From Cryptomeria japonica (Eukaryota > Streptophyta > Pinopsida > Cupressales > Cupressaceae), in contig NC_081406.1 in the NCBI RefSeq assembly GCF_030272615.1, positions 219,843,497-219,907,496 of the forward strand: a stretch of DNA of 64,000 bases. Direction: 5' to 3'. Positions 12,326-23,239 of this stretch are shown here, piece by piece; within the stretch, counting starts at the first letter, position 1, and each line of letters begins with the position of its first letter. Below the pieces are notes generated by a model. It ran no database searches and was not told where the DNA came from. It saw only the letters and a program-made list of their open reading frames with translations. The position numbers and the translations under genes were made by a program.

Positions 12326-13101
12326 TGTTGGCAAATGCACACTCCAATGAGAAATTGTAGGTGATTGAAGGTTTTGTCATTGATGGAAACCTTGCAATCA
12401 TAGGACACTGGCACTAGCACTAACAAACTCTACATCGACATATAGAACACCGGCAATGAAAGGAAGGATACCAGCACCTTAGATGACTTCAATTTTGTTT
12501 ATAATGTATTTTGTAATTAATTGTTAAATCATTGTAAGCCGACATTGCGAGTTATAATATGACTCATATATGTATGAGATCATTTTGTAATAGGAAATGT
12601 GTGAAATAGGATGCGAAATAAGCAGACCTAATATGTGAAATATTGGTTAAGGGTTTATGTTGTAGCAGAGCTTAAACTGGTATTGAATCTGGCATAGCAG
12701 ATGCTGATCTAAAGTAGTACAAGACATTGGATTAGTATAATCCATTTTTGTAAGTCAGTGTGACTTCATTTGTAATTGAGCAGTGAGCTTTAGGCACTTG
12801 GCCTTCCTACATGTGCAGGCCCCTATTGTAAAAGTAATATTCCCTTATTGGCTAGTAAGTGAATATTGTGGGTCACAAATCCCACTGAGGTTTTTCCCAC
12901 ATTGGGTTTCCTCGTTAAAATACTATGTTATGGTGTGCTTCTTATGTGGTTGTTATTACTCTTGTTTACTGCATTATTTCTAGTTTACCGGTACACAGTT
13001 TTAATATGCTTTCATGTGTTAAGTCAAGTAAATTTATATATTGGTTAGATACCGATTCACCCCCCCCCCCCCCCCTCTCAATATCTTTGGGAATCCTAAC
13101 A
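12326..13101 (+). repeat. Left LTR of LARD-1
   Basis: 776 bp, TGTTGGCAAATG to CCTAACA, directly followed by the primer site. It matches the right LTR along its length with scattered substitutions and a small deletion. A 16-C run at about 13060-13075 is 7 C in the right copy. Confidence 0.9.
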
Positions 13102-13116
13102 ATTGGTATTAGAGCC
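13102..13116 (+). other. Primer binding site (initiator Met tRNA type)
   Basis: ATTGGTATTAGAGCC immediately after the LTR; TGGTATTAGAGC is one base from TGGTATCAGAGC. Confidence 0.85.
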
Positions 13117-13145
13117 TAGTCCTCTATTTTCAAAAGCCTAACAGC

Positions 13146-14216
13146 TTGAGGAAGATCTTGTCACCGGTAGAGATGGAAAACTTGAGAAAGCAATTGGAAA
13201 TAGCTCTTATAGACTATGATGTGGAAAAGGTGAAGAATATCAAACTTGAAGATGATCTGAAAGATACTCAGGATATTATTCAAGCACTTCAAGAAAATTT
13301 TACTATTGCAAGAAACAAGAGGAGCGAATTTGTGAAAAAATGCAGAATGAGGAAAATGAAAAGGAAACTCTTAATGATCTGGTAAACAAGCTAAGACAAG
13401 AAATCAGTACAACAAAGAATGAGATGCAAGATATGACTATGAGATTTTGTAAAGAAATTGAAGACAGAAAGAAAAATGAAGAAGACTTGGTTAGAAGACT
13501 AAATGATGCTAGAAATGAAAACAAAAGGCTTAGCCATGAAAATGATATGTTGAAGATAGATCTAATGCACACACAAAATGACATAACTGAACTCATAAGA
13601 CAGAAAGGAATCTTGGAGAGTGAACTGACTGCTGCAAATCAACACAAGGAGAAATTCAAGAAAAGTTCAGAAGAACTTGGTGACATGCTGAAGAATTAGA
13701 AACCTAATGGTGATACAAATGGCCTTGGCTTTGAAATTGATGAAAGCTCTGGTACTGCAAACAATCATGATCATATCAAACTGATAAGACAACCTATTGC
13801 TTACAAATTCAATGGAAAATGCTTTAACTGTAACAAGTATGGTCATAGAGAAAATCAGTGTAGATCTAGAAATTATTAGAACACTAATACACCCACCGGT
13901 CAATGTTCTAAATGCAACAAAGTTGGTCATAATTCAGAAAACTGCAGAATGAATGTAAGATGTTATATTTGTGGAAGATTTGGACACTTATCTAATTAAT
14001 GGAGAACACATACTAGCATAGGATATGGGAAATCTATTCAGAAGAACAATGTGACTTGTTATGCTTGTAACAAAATTGGACATATTGCAAAATTTTGTAG
14101 AAGTAAGGCATCATCGACAAATAACAAAGGTCCTAGTTTGAAAGGTAAAGAAAAGGTTGAAGAGGTAAAGCAAGAATTCTCAAAACAATGGATTAGAAAG
14201 TCAGATCAGAATATTT
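13146..14216 (+). pseudogene. LARD-1 Gag remnant: coiled coil plus four zinc knuckles
   Basis: A charged coiled coil (MENLRKQLEIALIDYD onward, then EETL/NDLVNKLRQEI repeats) runs in two frames joined near 13330, with a stop at 13697. It is followed by four CCHC-type knuckles: CFNCNKYGHRENQC (13820-13861), CSKCNKVGHNSENC (13904-13945), CYICGRFGHLSN, whose last Cys is lost (13961-14002), and CYACNKIGHIAKFC (14056-14099). In copia elements such knuckles bind the RNA genome; CopA in this window carries a similar set. The N-terminal UBN2 capsid-like part expected before the coiled coil is missing. Three stops interrupt the knuckle region. It may once have helped package the LARD RNA into particles built by a helper element. 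Confidence 0.75.
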
Positions 14217-14436
14217 GATGGGAATACTCCACTGGCAAAATAGAGTAACACTCCACCAGCAGGAGAATCTTCATCTAACTGAAGCAAATCTTTTGGGGCT
14301 TTAGCAACAAAATTAAAAACATGCTATTATTCCCTCGGTTGATGGTAAGAAGTTGAAATTACTTCTATACGGGCAGATGAGTTAAGTTGTGACTTAACCG
14401 GTGAGCATTAAATGTGGTAGTTGGAGAAAATAACAT

Positions 14437-14446
14437 TATAAAAAAA
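14437..14446 (+). promoter_or_regulatory. TATA-like box before LARD-1 large ORF
   Basis: TATAAAAAAA lies 135 bp before the ATG at 14572, in a stretch with no coding capacity after the zinc-knuckle region. It would allow the large ORF to be transcribed separately from the LTR promoter. Based on sequence only; AT-richness makes chance matches common. Confidence 0.35.
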
Positions 14447-14571
14447 GTCTTTTAACTTTCTTTTCTCATTCACTGAGCATTCAAATTTTTGAGAGCGCGA
14501 AAATTCTTGAGCGAAGGTATTCTAAGCAAAGAAGTGAAGCAATCCATCAAATCATTGAGGTATTTATAGCT

Positions 14572-17500
14572 ATGGCATCTTCATCCACTCTTGAATTTAT
14601 TGCAAATCCTACTGTTGTTGAGGTTATTAAGCACCCTAGACCCATTTTCAAAGTGGTTCCCAAAATTGCAAAGAAAGATGATAGCATAGGTGCATTTTCT
14701 AAAATCCCTAGAGGAGTAGTATATGTTGAAGACCCTAGGATGTATATACATTGTCATATTGAGGAACTAGGTGATAATGAGATTAAGAATATGTATGTAT
14801 GTGATTTGTGATGAATCTGGAAATGTCAAACCTGAACATAAGGTAGTAGAAACCCTAGGTTTCACTGAAATTCTGAGTATCCTGGATTTTCCCAAGGATA
14901 TCATAAGGATTGTGTTAAGCAAAGTACATGGTGAATTTTTCTGGTTGGACTCAATTCATAAAACCACAAAAGAAGCAGTAAAAGTTGTAACAAGGTTACC
15001 CTCCACTAGTAATAGACCGGACAAAACAAAGGTCTCAAATGACATAGTGATAAACCTAACTGGTGCAACATTTGATAAAAGATCTCTAAGGGTAAATGAT
15101 GTGAAGGATATAAATGTCAGGTTTATTAGTATGATCTTAGGCTATAAGGCTACACATGCAAATAGGTTAAATTCAGTTTCTAGCCTATGTATCAAGAGTG
15201 CCTATGATATGGTCAATGATAATGCAAGGATAGATATATGTGAATGGCTTAAAGATGAGTTGATAGACAATTTGGGTAAGATCAAAAGAGATAAGAAAGG
15301 AACATTCAGATTTGGAAACTTACTTATTTGTTTAATGTTGTACATAACCAAACAAGTACTTGGTATTGGTGCTAGAGATTTTGGTTTTGACATACCAGTA
15401 GGAAAACAACTATCAGTCTATTGAACAATATGGGAGAGAACCAAGAGAAAAACATAAATGAGTATTTTCAAGCATTGAAGGCTCAAATGAATACTAGAGT
15501 AAGACTGTCACAAGCTATTGTGGATAAGTATCAAAAGGAAATCTATTTTTTGATCAAGAAAGATGAAATCTGGATGGAGGGAGTTATCCCTAGAACTATT
15601 TGGGTAACTCAAATGGGCTATGAAATAGATGACAATATCATAGAAACTTATGCAAAAGCCCTCCTTGAATCTCCAAAGGAACTGGAAGAGAAAGTGTTTG
15701 GTAGTGCTGAAAAAATAGAAAGTACTATTCAATCTAGAAAAAGGGTTAAGAAAGTTGAAGCAACTGTAAGAAAAGGAACCCGGCAGGCAAAGGCAATCAA
15801 GGGAGATGTTCTGAGACAAACTAGTATAAGTGAAAGTGAGTTGGAAGCACCTCAATCAGAAACTCATCTTTCACCAGTTGGAACTTCTTCTGAGAGTGAT
15901 ATACCGACAGTATTTAAAAGGGTTGAAAGGAAAAGAAAATCCCCACCAGTACCCTCTCCTGCACTAAAAAGAACCAGACAAAAACAACAGGCAGTAAGGC
16001 CTCCAGCAAAGAAAATGACTCCTAAAAAGAAGAAGACAAAACAAGATATTACTCTAATAGAAAAACTTCTTAGCAAAATTACAGAGGATGGCAAGTTGAA
16101 GAACATAAACAAAGTATACAACACACTATCAGCTGATGACAAGGAAAGCATAGAGAAGAATGTAATTCTACACTTAGATATATACAAGAAATTTTTTATG
16201 CAAATTGTTGATGAAATTCCAAATGACTTGTATAGGAGATTAGAAGCCAGAAGATTAGCTATTGTTGAACTGGACAAAAAGATTAAGATTGAAAAATTAC
16301 TGGCAGTGCATCCAGTTAACTCACTTGATGAAATAGACAAATCAATCAGTGAGGCTAACCAAATAGTGTTTTCTACTGCTCACCGACATGTAGCATTAAT
16401 GGCAGGAAGAGTAAAGGAAGTTTCTAAGGAAACTACTGATGCATGGGATATTTTCTTTGTGGAAAAAGAAAAAGAGGAAGAATTACTTAGCCCTAAAACT
16501 GTCAAAGTATATCAAAAGGACTAAGATAAGGGAAAAGGTAAGGTAGGTGGACCACCAAGCCTAAAAATAACTAGCAATGTGCCCCCACCTCTTTCAGATA
16601 CTCCACCAGTAGACACTACTAAAAATCAACCGGCCATAGAGAGTATGAAGACTCCAGTAGAAGATACAAATCCTGAATCAGAAATTTTGTATACAGTAAA
16701 TGTAGACACTCAGGAAGTTAATGTTGTGGTTGACAAAGAAACCACCAAGGATAAGGTGAAAAATGTGACTACTAAGTCACTAGCTGCAGAGGTTGAGATA
16801 AACATAGAAAAACCTTCACAGGTAGAGCAACCGACAAAGGATACCACTAAGGAACCAGTAGATACAACAGATAAACCATATGAAGAACCAGCAAAAGAGA
16901 GTTCTGAGGTATAAACGGAAATTACATCTAAGAAACTGGCAGTTAAAAGCTCAGAGAAACCCTCTGAGACATAGACAAAGAAACCAAAACCAGTATAGGT
17001 TGAAGCATAGGTTCAGATAGAGATAGTGCCACCGGCCCAAACTAAAAAGCATAAACCTTTGTTTGTAGAAATGCAAACACAGATAGACCTACCAGAGGTC
17101 GAATCAAGCAAGGAAATTACCACAACTAGTAGCATGGCTATTGTAAAGACTATTGGACAAACATTTGGTATAGCTATGGCAGAATTCAGACCTATACGTG
17201 TAATAGAGGTCCTTTTAGATTCAATAAAGAAGATCACAGAATGCAATGCACAAGCCTATAAGGTTATTGATGATACAATTCCAATTCTTAAATTGATTGC
17301 ACCAAAGTGCACAGTTGATAATAAGGATTTTTTAGGTCAATTAGACACATTGTCTAAGTTCATCACCAGCAACCTATTGACTATTGAACAAATAAATGAG
17401 GATATATTTAAGGAAAGAATGATAAAAGAAAAAGATAAATTCTTTGAGGATATCATGAAGAAGAACAAGGAAGAAATGGATACCCGTTTACCGGAACTTG

Positions 17501-17937
17501 GAGAAATAATTTATGACTTCAAGAAACAATACAGGGACACTTGCAAAAAAAATATTTTGATAGAGGATCTTGACAAGGAGATTAGCAAAGCACAAGATAA
17601 GATAAACAATATTATTGGCAATCGGATAGGTGCATCAGATTCATTTTTGGAGTTAGAGAAGAAGATTGCAGAGTAAGAAGAGAAAATCAAGAATTTAGAA
17701 AATGACAAATAGGGAATAAAGGATAAAGCAAAGGACTTGAAATGCAAACTTAGTCCAAGAATTGAATACCTTATTTCTTTGAGAAAAGAAAAATCTGAAG
17801 CTCTGGTTCTCAGACTGAAGACATCGGAAGAGAAAATGCACATACTCACCGGTACTGTGCAAAGAACTCAAGAGGAAATAAAAGATAGCAAGATATTCAG
17901 CAATGGTATAAATTTGATCTTAATAGATATATTTTAG
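14572..17937 (+). pseudogene. LARD-1 large unrecognised protein
   Basis: I do not recognise a named domain. ATG at 14572 (MASSSTLEFIANPTVVEVIK). Residues ~1-290 look globular: GEFFWLDSIHKTTKEAVKVV, then CEWLKDELIDNLGKIK and FGNLLICLMLYI. Next come ~80 residues of helix, a Ser/Glu then Lys/Arg/Pro linker (KRTRQKQQ, PKKKKTKQD; likely nuclear or nucleic-acid binding), a second helical domain (to ~16520), a Pro/Thr/Glu-rich stretch with several stops, and a long C-terminal helical coiled-coil region (17026-17937). One frameshift (~14800) moves to another frame and one near 15420 returns. Everything after 15421 is one frame with stops at 16522 and 16912, three TAG near 16970-17010, and others. Three of those TAG sit where the local repeat suggests Gln. 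Intact length was probably ~1,100 residues. It resembles the 6180-9680 protein in layout. Confidence 0.65.
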
Positions 17938-18171
17938 ATTGTAGCCCACTGGTTACAAGAATCCTAGTAGACTGACAGCGAATGACAACCTTTGTCATTG
18001 ATGTCAAAGGGGAAGTAGTGGGATGAGAAAAATGGTTAGAAGAAAGGACACCATCTGCTCAGAGGGAGCATACATTTTTGACCATATAGTTTTGGTAAGA
18101 CAATTTTGGCAGGCTATTTTTGGATATCATTTTGGACACTTTTGATTTTTCTCATGAGTGTTGCCATCAAT

Positions 18172-18186
18172 GCCAAAGGGGGAGAT
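18172..18186 (+). other. Polypurine tract of LARD-1
   Basis: GCCAAAGGGGGAGAT directly before the right LTR; the standard plus-strand primer site of copia elements. The 29 bp at 18158-18186 are identical to 59114-59142 in CopB. Confidence 0.85.
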
Positions 18187-18971
18187 TGTTGGAAAATGCA
18201 CACTCCAATGATAAATTGTAGGTGATTGGAGGTTTTGTCATTGATGGCAACCTTGCAATCATAGGACACCGGCAAGACAAAGATACTGGCACCGACACTG
18301 ATAGACTCTACACCGGCATATAGAACACCGACAATGAAAGGAAGGATACCGACACCCTGGCTGACTTCAATTTTGTTTATAATGTATTTTGTAATTAATT
18401 GTAAAATAATTGTAAGCCAACATGGCGAGTTGTAATATGACTCATATATGTATGAGATCATTTTGTAATAGGAAATGTGTGAACTAGGATGTGAAATAAG
18501 CAGACCTAATATGCGAAATATTGGTTAAGGGTTTATATTGTAGCATAGCTTAAACCGGTACTGAATCTGGCATAGTAGATGCTGATCTAAAGCAATATAA
18601 GACATTGGATTAGTATAATCCAGTTTTGTAAGTCAGTGTGACTTCTTTTGTAATTGAGCAGTGAGCTCTAAGCACTTGGCCTTCCTGCATATGCAGGCCC
18701 CTATTGTAAAAGTAATATTCCCTTATTGGCCAGTAAGCAAATATTGTGGGTCACAAATCCCACCGAGGTTTTTCCCACACTAGGTTTCCTTGTTAAAATA
18801 CTGTGTTATGGTGTGCTTCTTATGTGGTTGTTATTACTCTTGTTTACTGCATTATTTCTAGTTTACCTGTACATAGTTTTAATATGCTTTTCATGTGTTA
18901 AGTCAAGTAAATTTATATACCGGTTAGATACTGATTCACCCCCCCTCTCAGTATCTTTGGGAATCCTAACA
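18187..18971 (+). repeat. Right LTR of LARD-1
   Basis: 785 bp, TGTTGGAAAATG to CCTAACA, collinear with the left LTR. Followed by AGTTG, the near match of the AATTG before the left LTR. Confidence 0.9.
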
Positions 18972-21030
18972 AGTTGAAAGTTCATATGCAATAGACTTCA
19001 AATTATCACTAATAAATTTAACAATCCTATCAAAATCTTCCCTTTTAACTAGTAGTGCTCTGCCTCGCTTGCCTGTCTTAGATTGGTGCATTGTTATTTG
19101 AAATCCTTTTACAAAGACACATAACTCATTTTTTGTATTGAAATGTAAAAATTTTCAGCATGATTCAAATATGTAATTATCTGCCACCTAAAAAAATTTG
19201 GGCTTCGCCTTGTTAGATCTGAATATAGACCATCCAAGCTCAAGCATGTCATTTTACATAGAGTGCTATACTCATTGATATACATAGTTCTGTCTTGGGC
19301 TTTCTTAACAAGTTTTTTCATTGAATCCAGCATGGGGAGAAGACTAGCTAAAGTTAACAGAGTCTCTATATCACTTAACTTATATAAGAGATCAGGAGCT
19401 TTGTCTACTGTGAGGTGTTGCTCATACATTAGTCTGATCAAGGACTCATATTCTGTTAGAATGCGTTCCACTGGTCCATGTAAGGAGATCCATTTGGTCT
19501 CAACATCCCTATGAAGCTTGTTTCCTACTGTTACTCCCTTAGCAAAAATCTGAAATTCTGCAAAATGTTTAGGACTTCGGCAAAAGTATGAGTGGAGATC
19601 GTGGACCAGATCTTCAACTTTTGACACTGTAGGGAAATTTCTTACAATTCTATATGATAAATTCATTTGATGGGCCATGCAGTGAATGCCAACCATGTAT
19701 GGTGCAATACTAGTTTGTAATCTTGTGCAAAGACTGGTCCTTTGACCTTGCATTACAGTAGCTCCATCAGCTCCAACACACACCAACTTCTTGGCAATTG
19801 TCAAGTCATCCATACCAAAAATTTCATTCAAAGCTTTCTTAACTTCCAAATATAAATTTTTTGTTGTTGAATTGCCCCTCATTTTATGAATACAGAGTAG
19901 ATGAGCTTGGTGGATGTGTTCTTTTAGGGTATACACATGCATACAAACCCAAGCAATGTTATCTACCATAGTAACTTCATCTATGGATAGTGAAATAAAA
20001 TTTGACTCTTTTACACTCTTGTAAATTTTGCTTTTCCACCTCAGCAAGATAGTTTGCCATTTCCCATCCAACATTTATTGAACAATGTGACATAGGATAG
20101 TGAGGAACATTCAAAAATGATAATAAATTACTAAATTATGGGAAATCTTTCATAGGACCCCTATCGACAAAATGTGAAAAATAAAACTCATTTGAATAAT
20201 CTTTGCTAGGTTTGCATCTTTCGCTGCATGTTCAAGTCCAACCTTGATTGTATTTCCAAATCCACTATTACCAATCAGTGTCATTTTGTGGTTATTCTCC
20301 CTCATATTCTGCAGCATACTTAACATGAAGACATTATTCCTTTGATTTCCATCTTACTACTCATGTTTCCTTTCTGTCTATGATCTATTTTTCATAAACC
20401 TTACCAATATACTTTTCTATGGTGTTAAGCTTTAGTTGCATCTTCTTCTCTCTTTTAGTTTTCCAGCTACAAATATTACACCTGCATTCTATTGGTTGTT
20501 CATCATTGTTTGGGACTGGATCAATGAATGGGTACTTTTCTACCCAATCAATCTTAAAACTCTTTGTCATCTCCCACTCTCGCCCCAATTTTACTTTACT
20601 TTTTCTTTTGTTCCAACCAACATCATCTTCAGTACTAGCATTTGCATCTGAGTGAATTATCTCATTGTGTGTATCCCTTAGAACAACTTCTGTTGTGTCG
20701 GTATTTTCATCCTCATTTGATGCATTTAACTCAATGACAATCCCACCTTGTGGTGGTGGTGAGCTAAGGTGAATGGCTTCTACAACTGCAGAAGTTGATG
20801 GACTAGAAACTTTGGCAATTCCAAAGAAAGACTTTATGGTAGTATCTTTAAGTTTAAGTTTTGGGTGTTTTGATGGCCTCCCAATCCCTTCAGTTTTACT
20901 ACCCTGAGGATTCTTACCCTTGTCTGACATCCCAATCCCTTCACCACCCTAAGGAGTTTCAGTCTCACCTTTGTCTGACATCTCAATCCCTTCACCACCC
21001 TAAGGAGTCTCACCAATGTCTGGCTATGAC
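18972..21030 (-). pseudogene. hAT-type transposase-like gene, N-terminal and central part
   Basis: On the minus strand, an N-terminal region of three ~60-bp repeats (SDKGETETP-GGEGI type, 20900-21030) leads into a TTF/BED-like zinc finger. There EWEMTKSFKIDWVEKYPF precedes CRCNICSWKTKREKKMQLKL and HxxxH-like spacing is degraded (20400-20560). After frameshifts and stops (20340-20100) comes the central catalytic-type domain (20074-19109). It has FISLSIDEVTMVDNIAW, VCVGADGATVMQGQ, IHCMAHQMNL and ETKWISLHGPVERIL, typical of hAT/ZNF862-like proteins. The last piece KRGRALLVKREDFDRI reaches 18972, where LARD-1 begins. Stops in the first two repeats (CCT-TAG-GGT against CCT-CAG-GGT in the third) show decay of Gln codons. 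Downstream half: 11571-12325. Confidence 0.78.
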
Positions 21031-21510
21031 ATCTTGAGTCTTGACCTCTCACTACGAATTAAAAGTTAAAACTAATACTATCAAGTATGAAGAAATGATT
21101 ACTCACCTTTATGCCTTCTCAATTCTCTGAATCAGGAATCAGGAATTCATGGGCCTGTGTTGCAGGATTGTAACTCTGGCCCTCTGCCCTATAATGAACT
21201 TCAACATTCCAACTCAATTTGTGGAATGTGAATCGAGAGCTCCCAACTTTACTAATCAGACATGAACAAATTGTAAGAAAGAGTGTATTTATATCAATCC
21301 ATGATTGCATTTTTGGCAAATTGCACAAGCGTGCAATGAAAATTTAATTTAATTGCATTTTTGGTGAATTGTGCGGGCGTGCAATGAACATTTAATTTAA
21401 GCGGGGCGAAATGGGTCCTCTAATGCTTATAATGTTTTAATTGATATTTGGTGAATTTGGCTGACACATGCAATGAAAATTTAATTTACCATTGGAAAAT
21501 TAGGTCTTGG
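21031..21510. repeat. Spacer with a threefold short repeat
   Basis: Three copies of a ~41-bp unit (TTTTTGG..AATT..GCAATGAA..ATTTAATTT) at 21310-21350, 21358-21398 and about 21446-21487. The first two contain TTGCAC..GTGCAA-type inverted repeats. Between the hAT gene start and the next element; possibly part of the hAT element end. No gene. Confidence 0.55.
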
Positions 21511-23159
21511 TGATGCAGAGGGTCAGGGGTTTTAGGTGATTTCAAGAAAATATGTTTTCAAGTGCTTCACACTCTTTGCATTTACCTAGTGTTTCCAAGT
21601 CACCTTAATGGTTTTAGAAGGGCAAATTTCAAACCACTCTCCACAATGACTCCTAAGGTTGTTAAAAACCTATGCCAACCCAATACAACAATATTCAACT
21701 AGATTCAAAGGTTCTAGTCTTCACCATGCTCTTAAACCCCATTATGCCTGCTCTAGCCCTAAAGCCCTAATTAGGCCACCTGAGGCTGAAATAAATTGTT
21801 TTCTCAAAATTTTCCCAAATCACTCCAAAAAAAAAAAAATTTTTAGACACCCTTTTTGGCTTACTACAACATATAAAAGATTAAGGGTAGGTTGCTTTGG
21901 ACTGTGCCTTTGCTGTCCTAAGATTGAGACAAATTTGCTTGCTAAAAACCCCAATTTTACAAAGCAAGTGTAAGAAATAATTCTTCCCCAATCTTGAAAC
22001 TCTCAATAGTGTTTAGTTATGCCTCAAAACTAAGTAATATCCAATAAAATTGGTTCTATGTTCTCTTTTAATGGGCAAACCCCAAAACCCTCACCATTAG
22101 GCTCCAAAACCAAGGATTTTCTAATTCAGACCTTTCCAATCACTTCTAGGGATCATTAAAAGTCGCTAGACCATCTCCTTGGTCATATTAACCAACTTCA
22201 ATCATCAAACTACCCTCTCCAAGAGGTAGATCTTCTGCTGCTATAAGCTTGCTATGCTTCCTACTCACTTCTCCCTCATCAAACTCATGGTGTACACCTG
22301 TTAAAACACACTTCCTACAAATTTTTTGGTTAGGATCATAATTTACATGTTAGATAGAGCCTCCTCTATTAGAAACAGGACCTTACATCCATAGAAGGGC
22401 TCCAAATTGCATTTTGGGCCTTCAATGCCAATGACACAACCTAGAAAACAAGGTATAGTCAGCACTAAAATGAAAAGTCTGATCAAAACCTTATATAAAA
22501 GCATTCAAATAAAAATTGAACACTAATCTCTAAATTCCTACTTCATCCACCATGAATATCCAACACTCCCAATCAATAAATCATAAAAAAACCAATGGAA
22601 ATGCAAGAAAAACTGGTTTTTTTTATTGCTTTTACTGTTCTGTCCGTACTAGATCCGTACAATGCATCCACACCCACCAAAATGAAATCAAAATTCTTTA
22701 TAATATCTCCCATAGCCAACCCATACAGTTAGTTTTCATTACAAATGCTTAAACTAACAAATTTGTCTTTTCCCTCCAAAATGACACTAGCCACTATTTT
22801 TGAATTTTGAATTTAAAACTCTTATCACACTAGCCACTATTTTTGAATTTTGAATTTAAAACTCTTATGAAATGGACTTCTACCCCAACCTAATGACTTA
22901 TAAAGGATCAAAATGATTTATCAAATAGGTCTAAACACCTTTGAGACCCTTCCCAATTCTATATCCATGAAACCCTATATTTGGTCCTATGGCCTTATTA
23001 GGTCCATTAGGACGATTAATCATTACATTAGGATCATTACAATAAAATGCCATAATTGGCTTCAAGACATCATAGTTGAGTCTATTAGACCCATACACCT
23101 CTTTTTCATGCTTCCATGGTGTCCTTCAAGTTGTCTTCATGCCTAGTGCTCCTGCACCA
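21511..23159 (-). repeat. 3' LTR of GP-1
   Basis: 1,649 bp; minus-strand start TGGTGCAGGAGC, end CTGCATCA. It carries an extra tandem copy of a 43-bp unit (22785-22827 and 22828-22868) that is single in the other LTR. Confidence 0.9.
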
Positions 23160-23239
23160 TACTCCCCACCAAACAAAGAACTCTTGTCCCAAGAGTGACC
23201 AGTCTTGTGCCAACCACCTAATGATGATGTCTTCTAATT

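Larger units (their letters stand above)
12326..18971 (+). mobile_element. LARD-1: complete non-autonomous LTR retrotransposon
   Basis: 6,646 bp between TGTTGG (12326) and CCTAACA (18971). Order: LTR 12326-13101, Met-tRNA primer site, coiled coil plus zinc-knuckle Gag remnant (13146-14216), large unrecognised ORF (14572-17937), polypurine tract, LTR 18187-18971. No protease, reverse transcriptase, RNase H or integrase was found, so it must have been moved in trans. Flanks AATTG (12321-12325) and AGTTG (18972-18976) match at 4 of 5 bases, as an aged target site duplication. Removing the element plus one duplication copy rejoins the hAT frame. This fits the large retrotransposon derivative (LARD) class. 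LTR and polypurine similarity point to the CopB family as its autonomous relative. Confidence 0.88.

Noticed and set aside
15864-16340. Minus-strand open frame over LARD-1 ORF
   Set aside because: Shadow of the plus-strand frame; Ser/Leu/Phe-rich as expected from antisense Lys/Glu codons.
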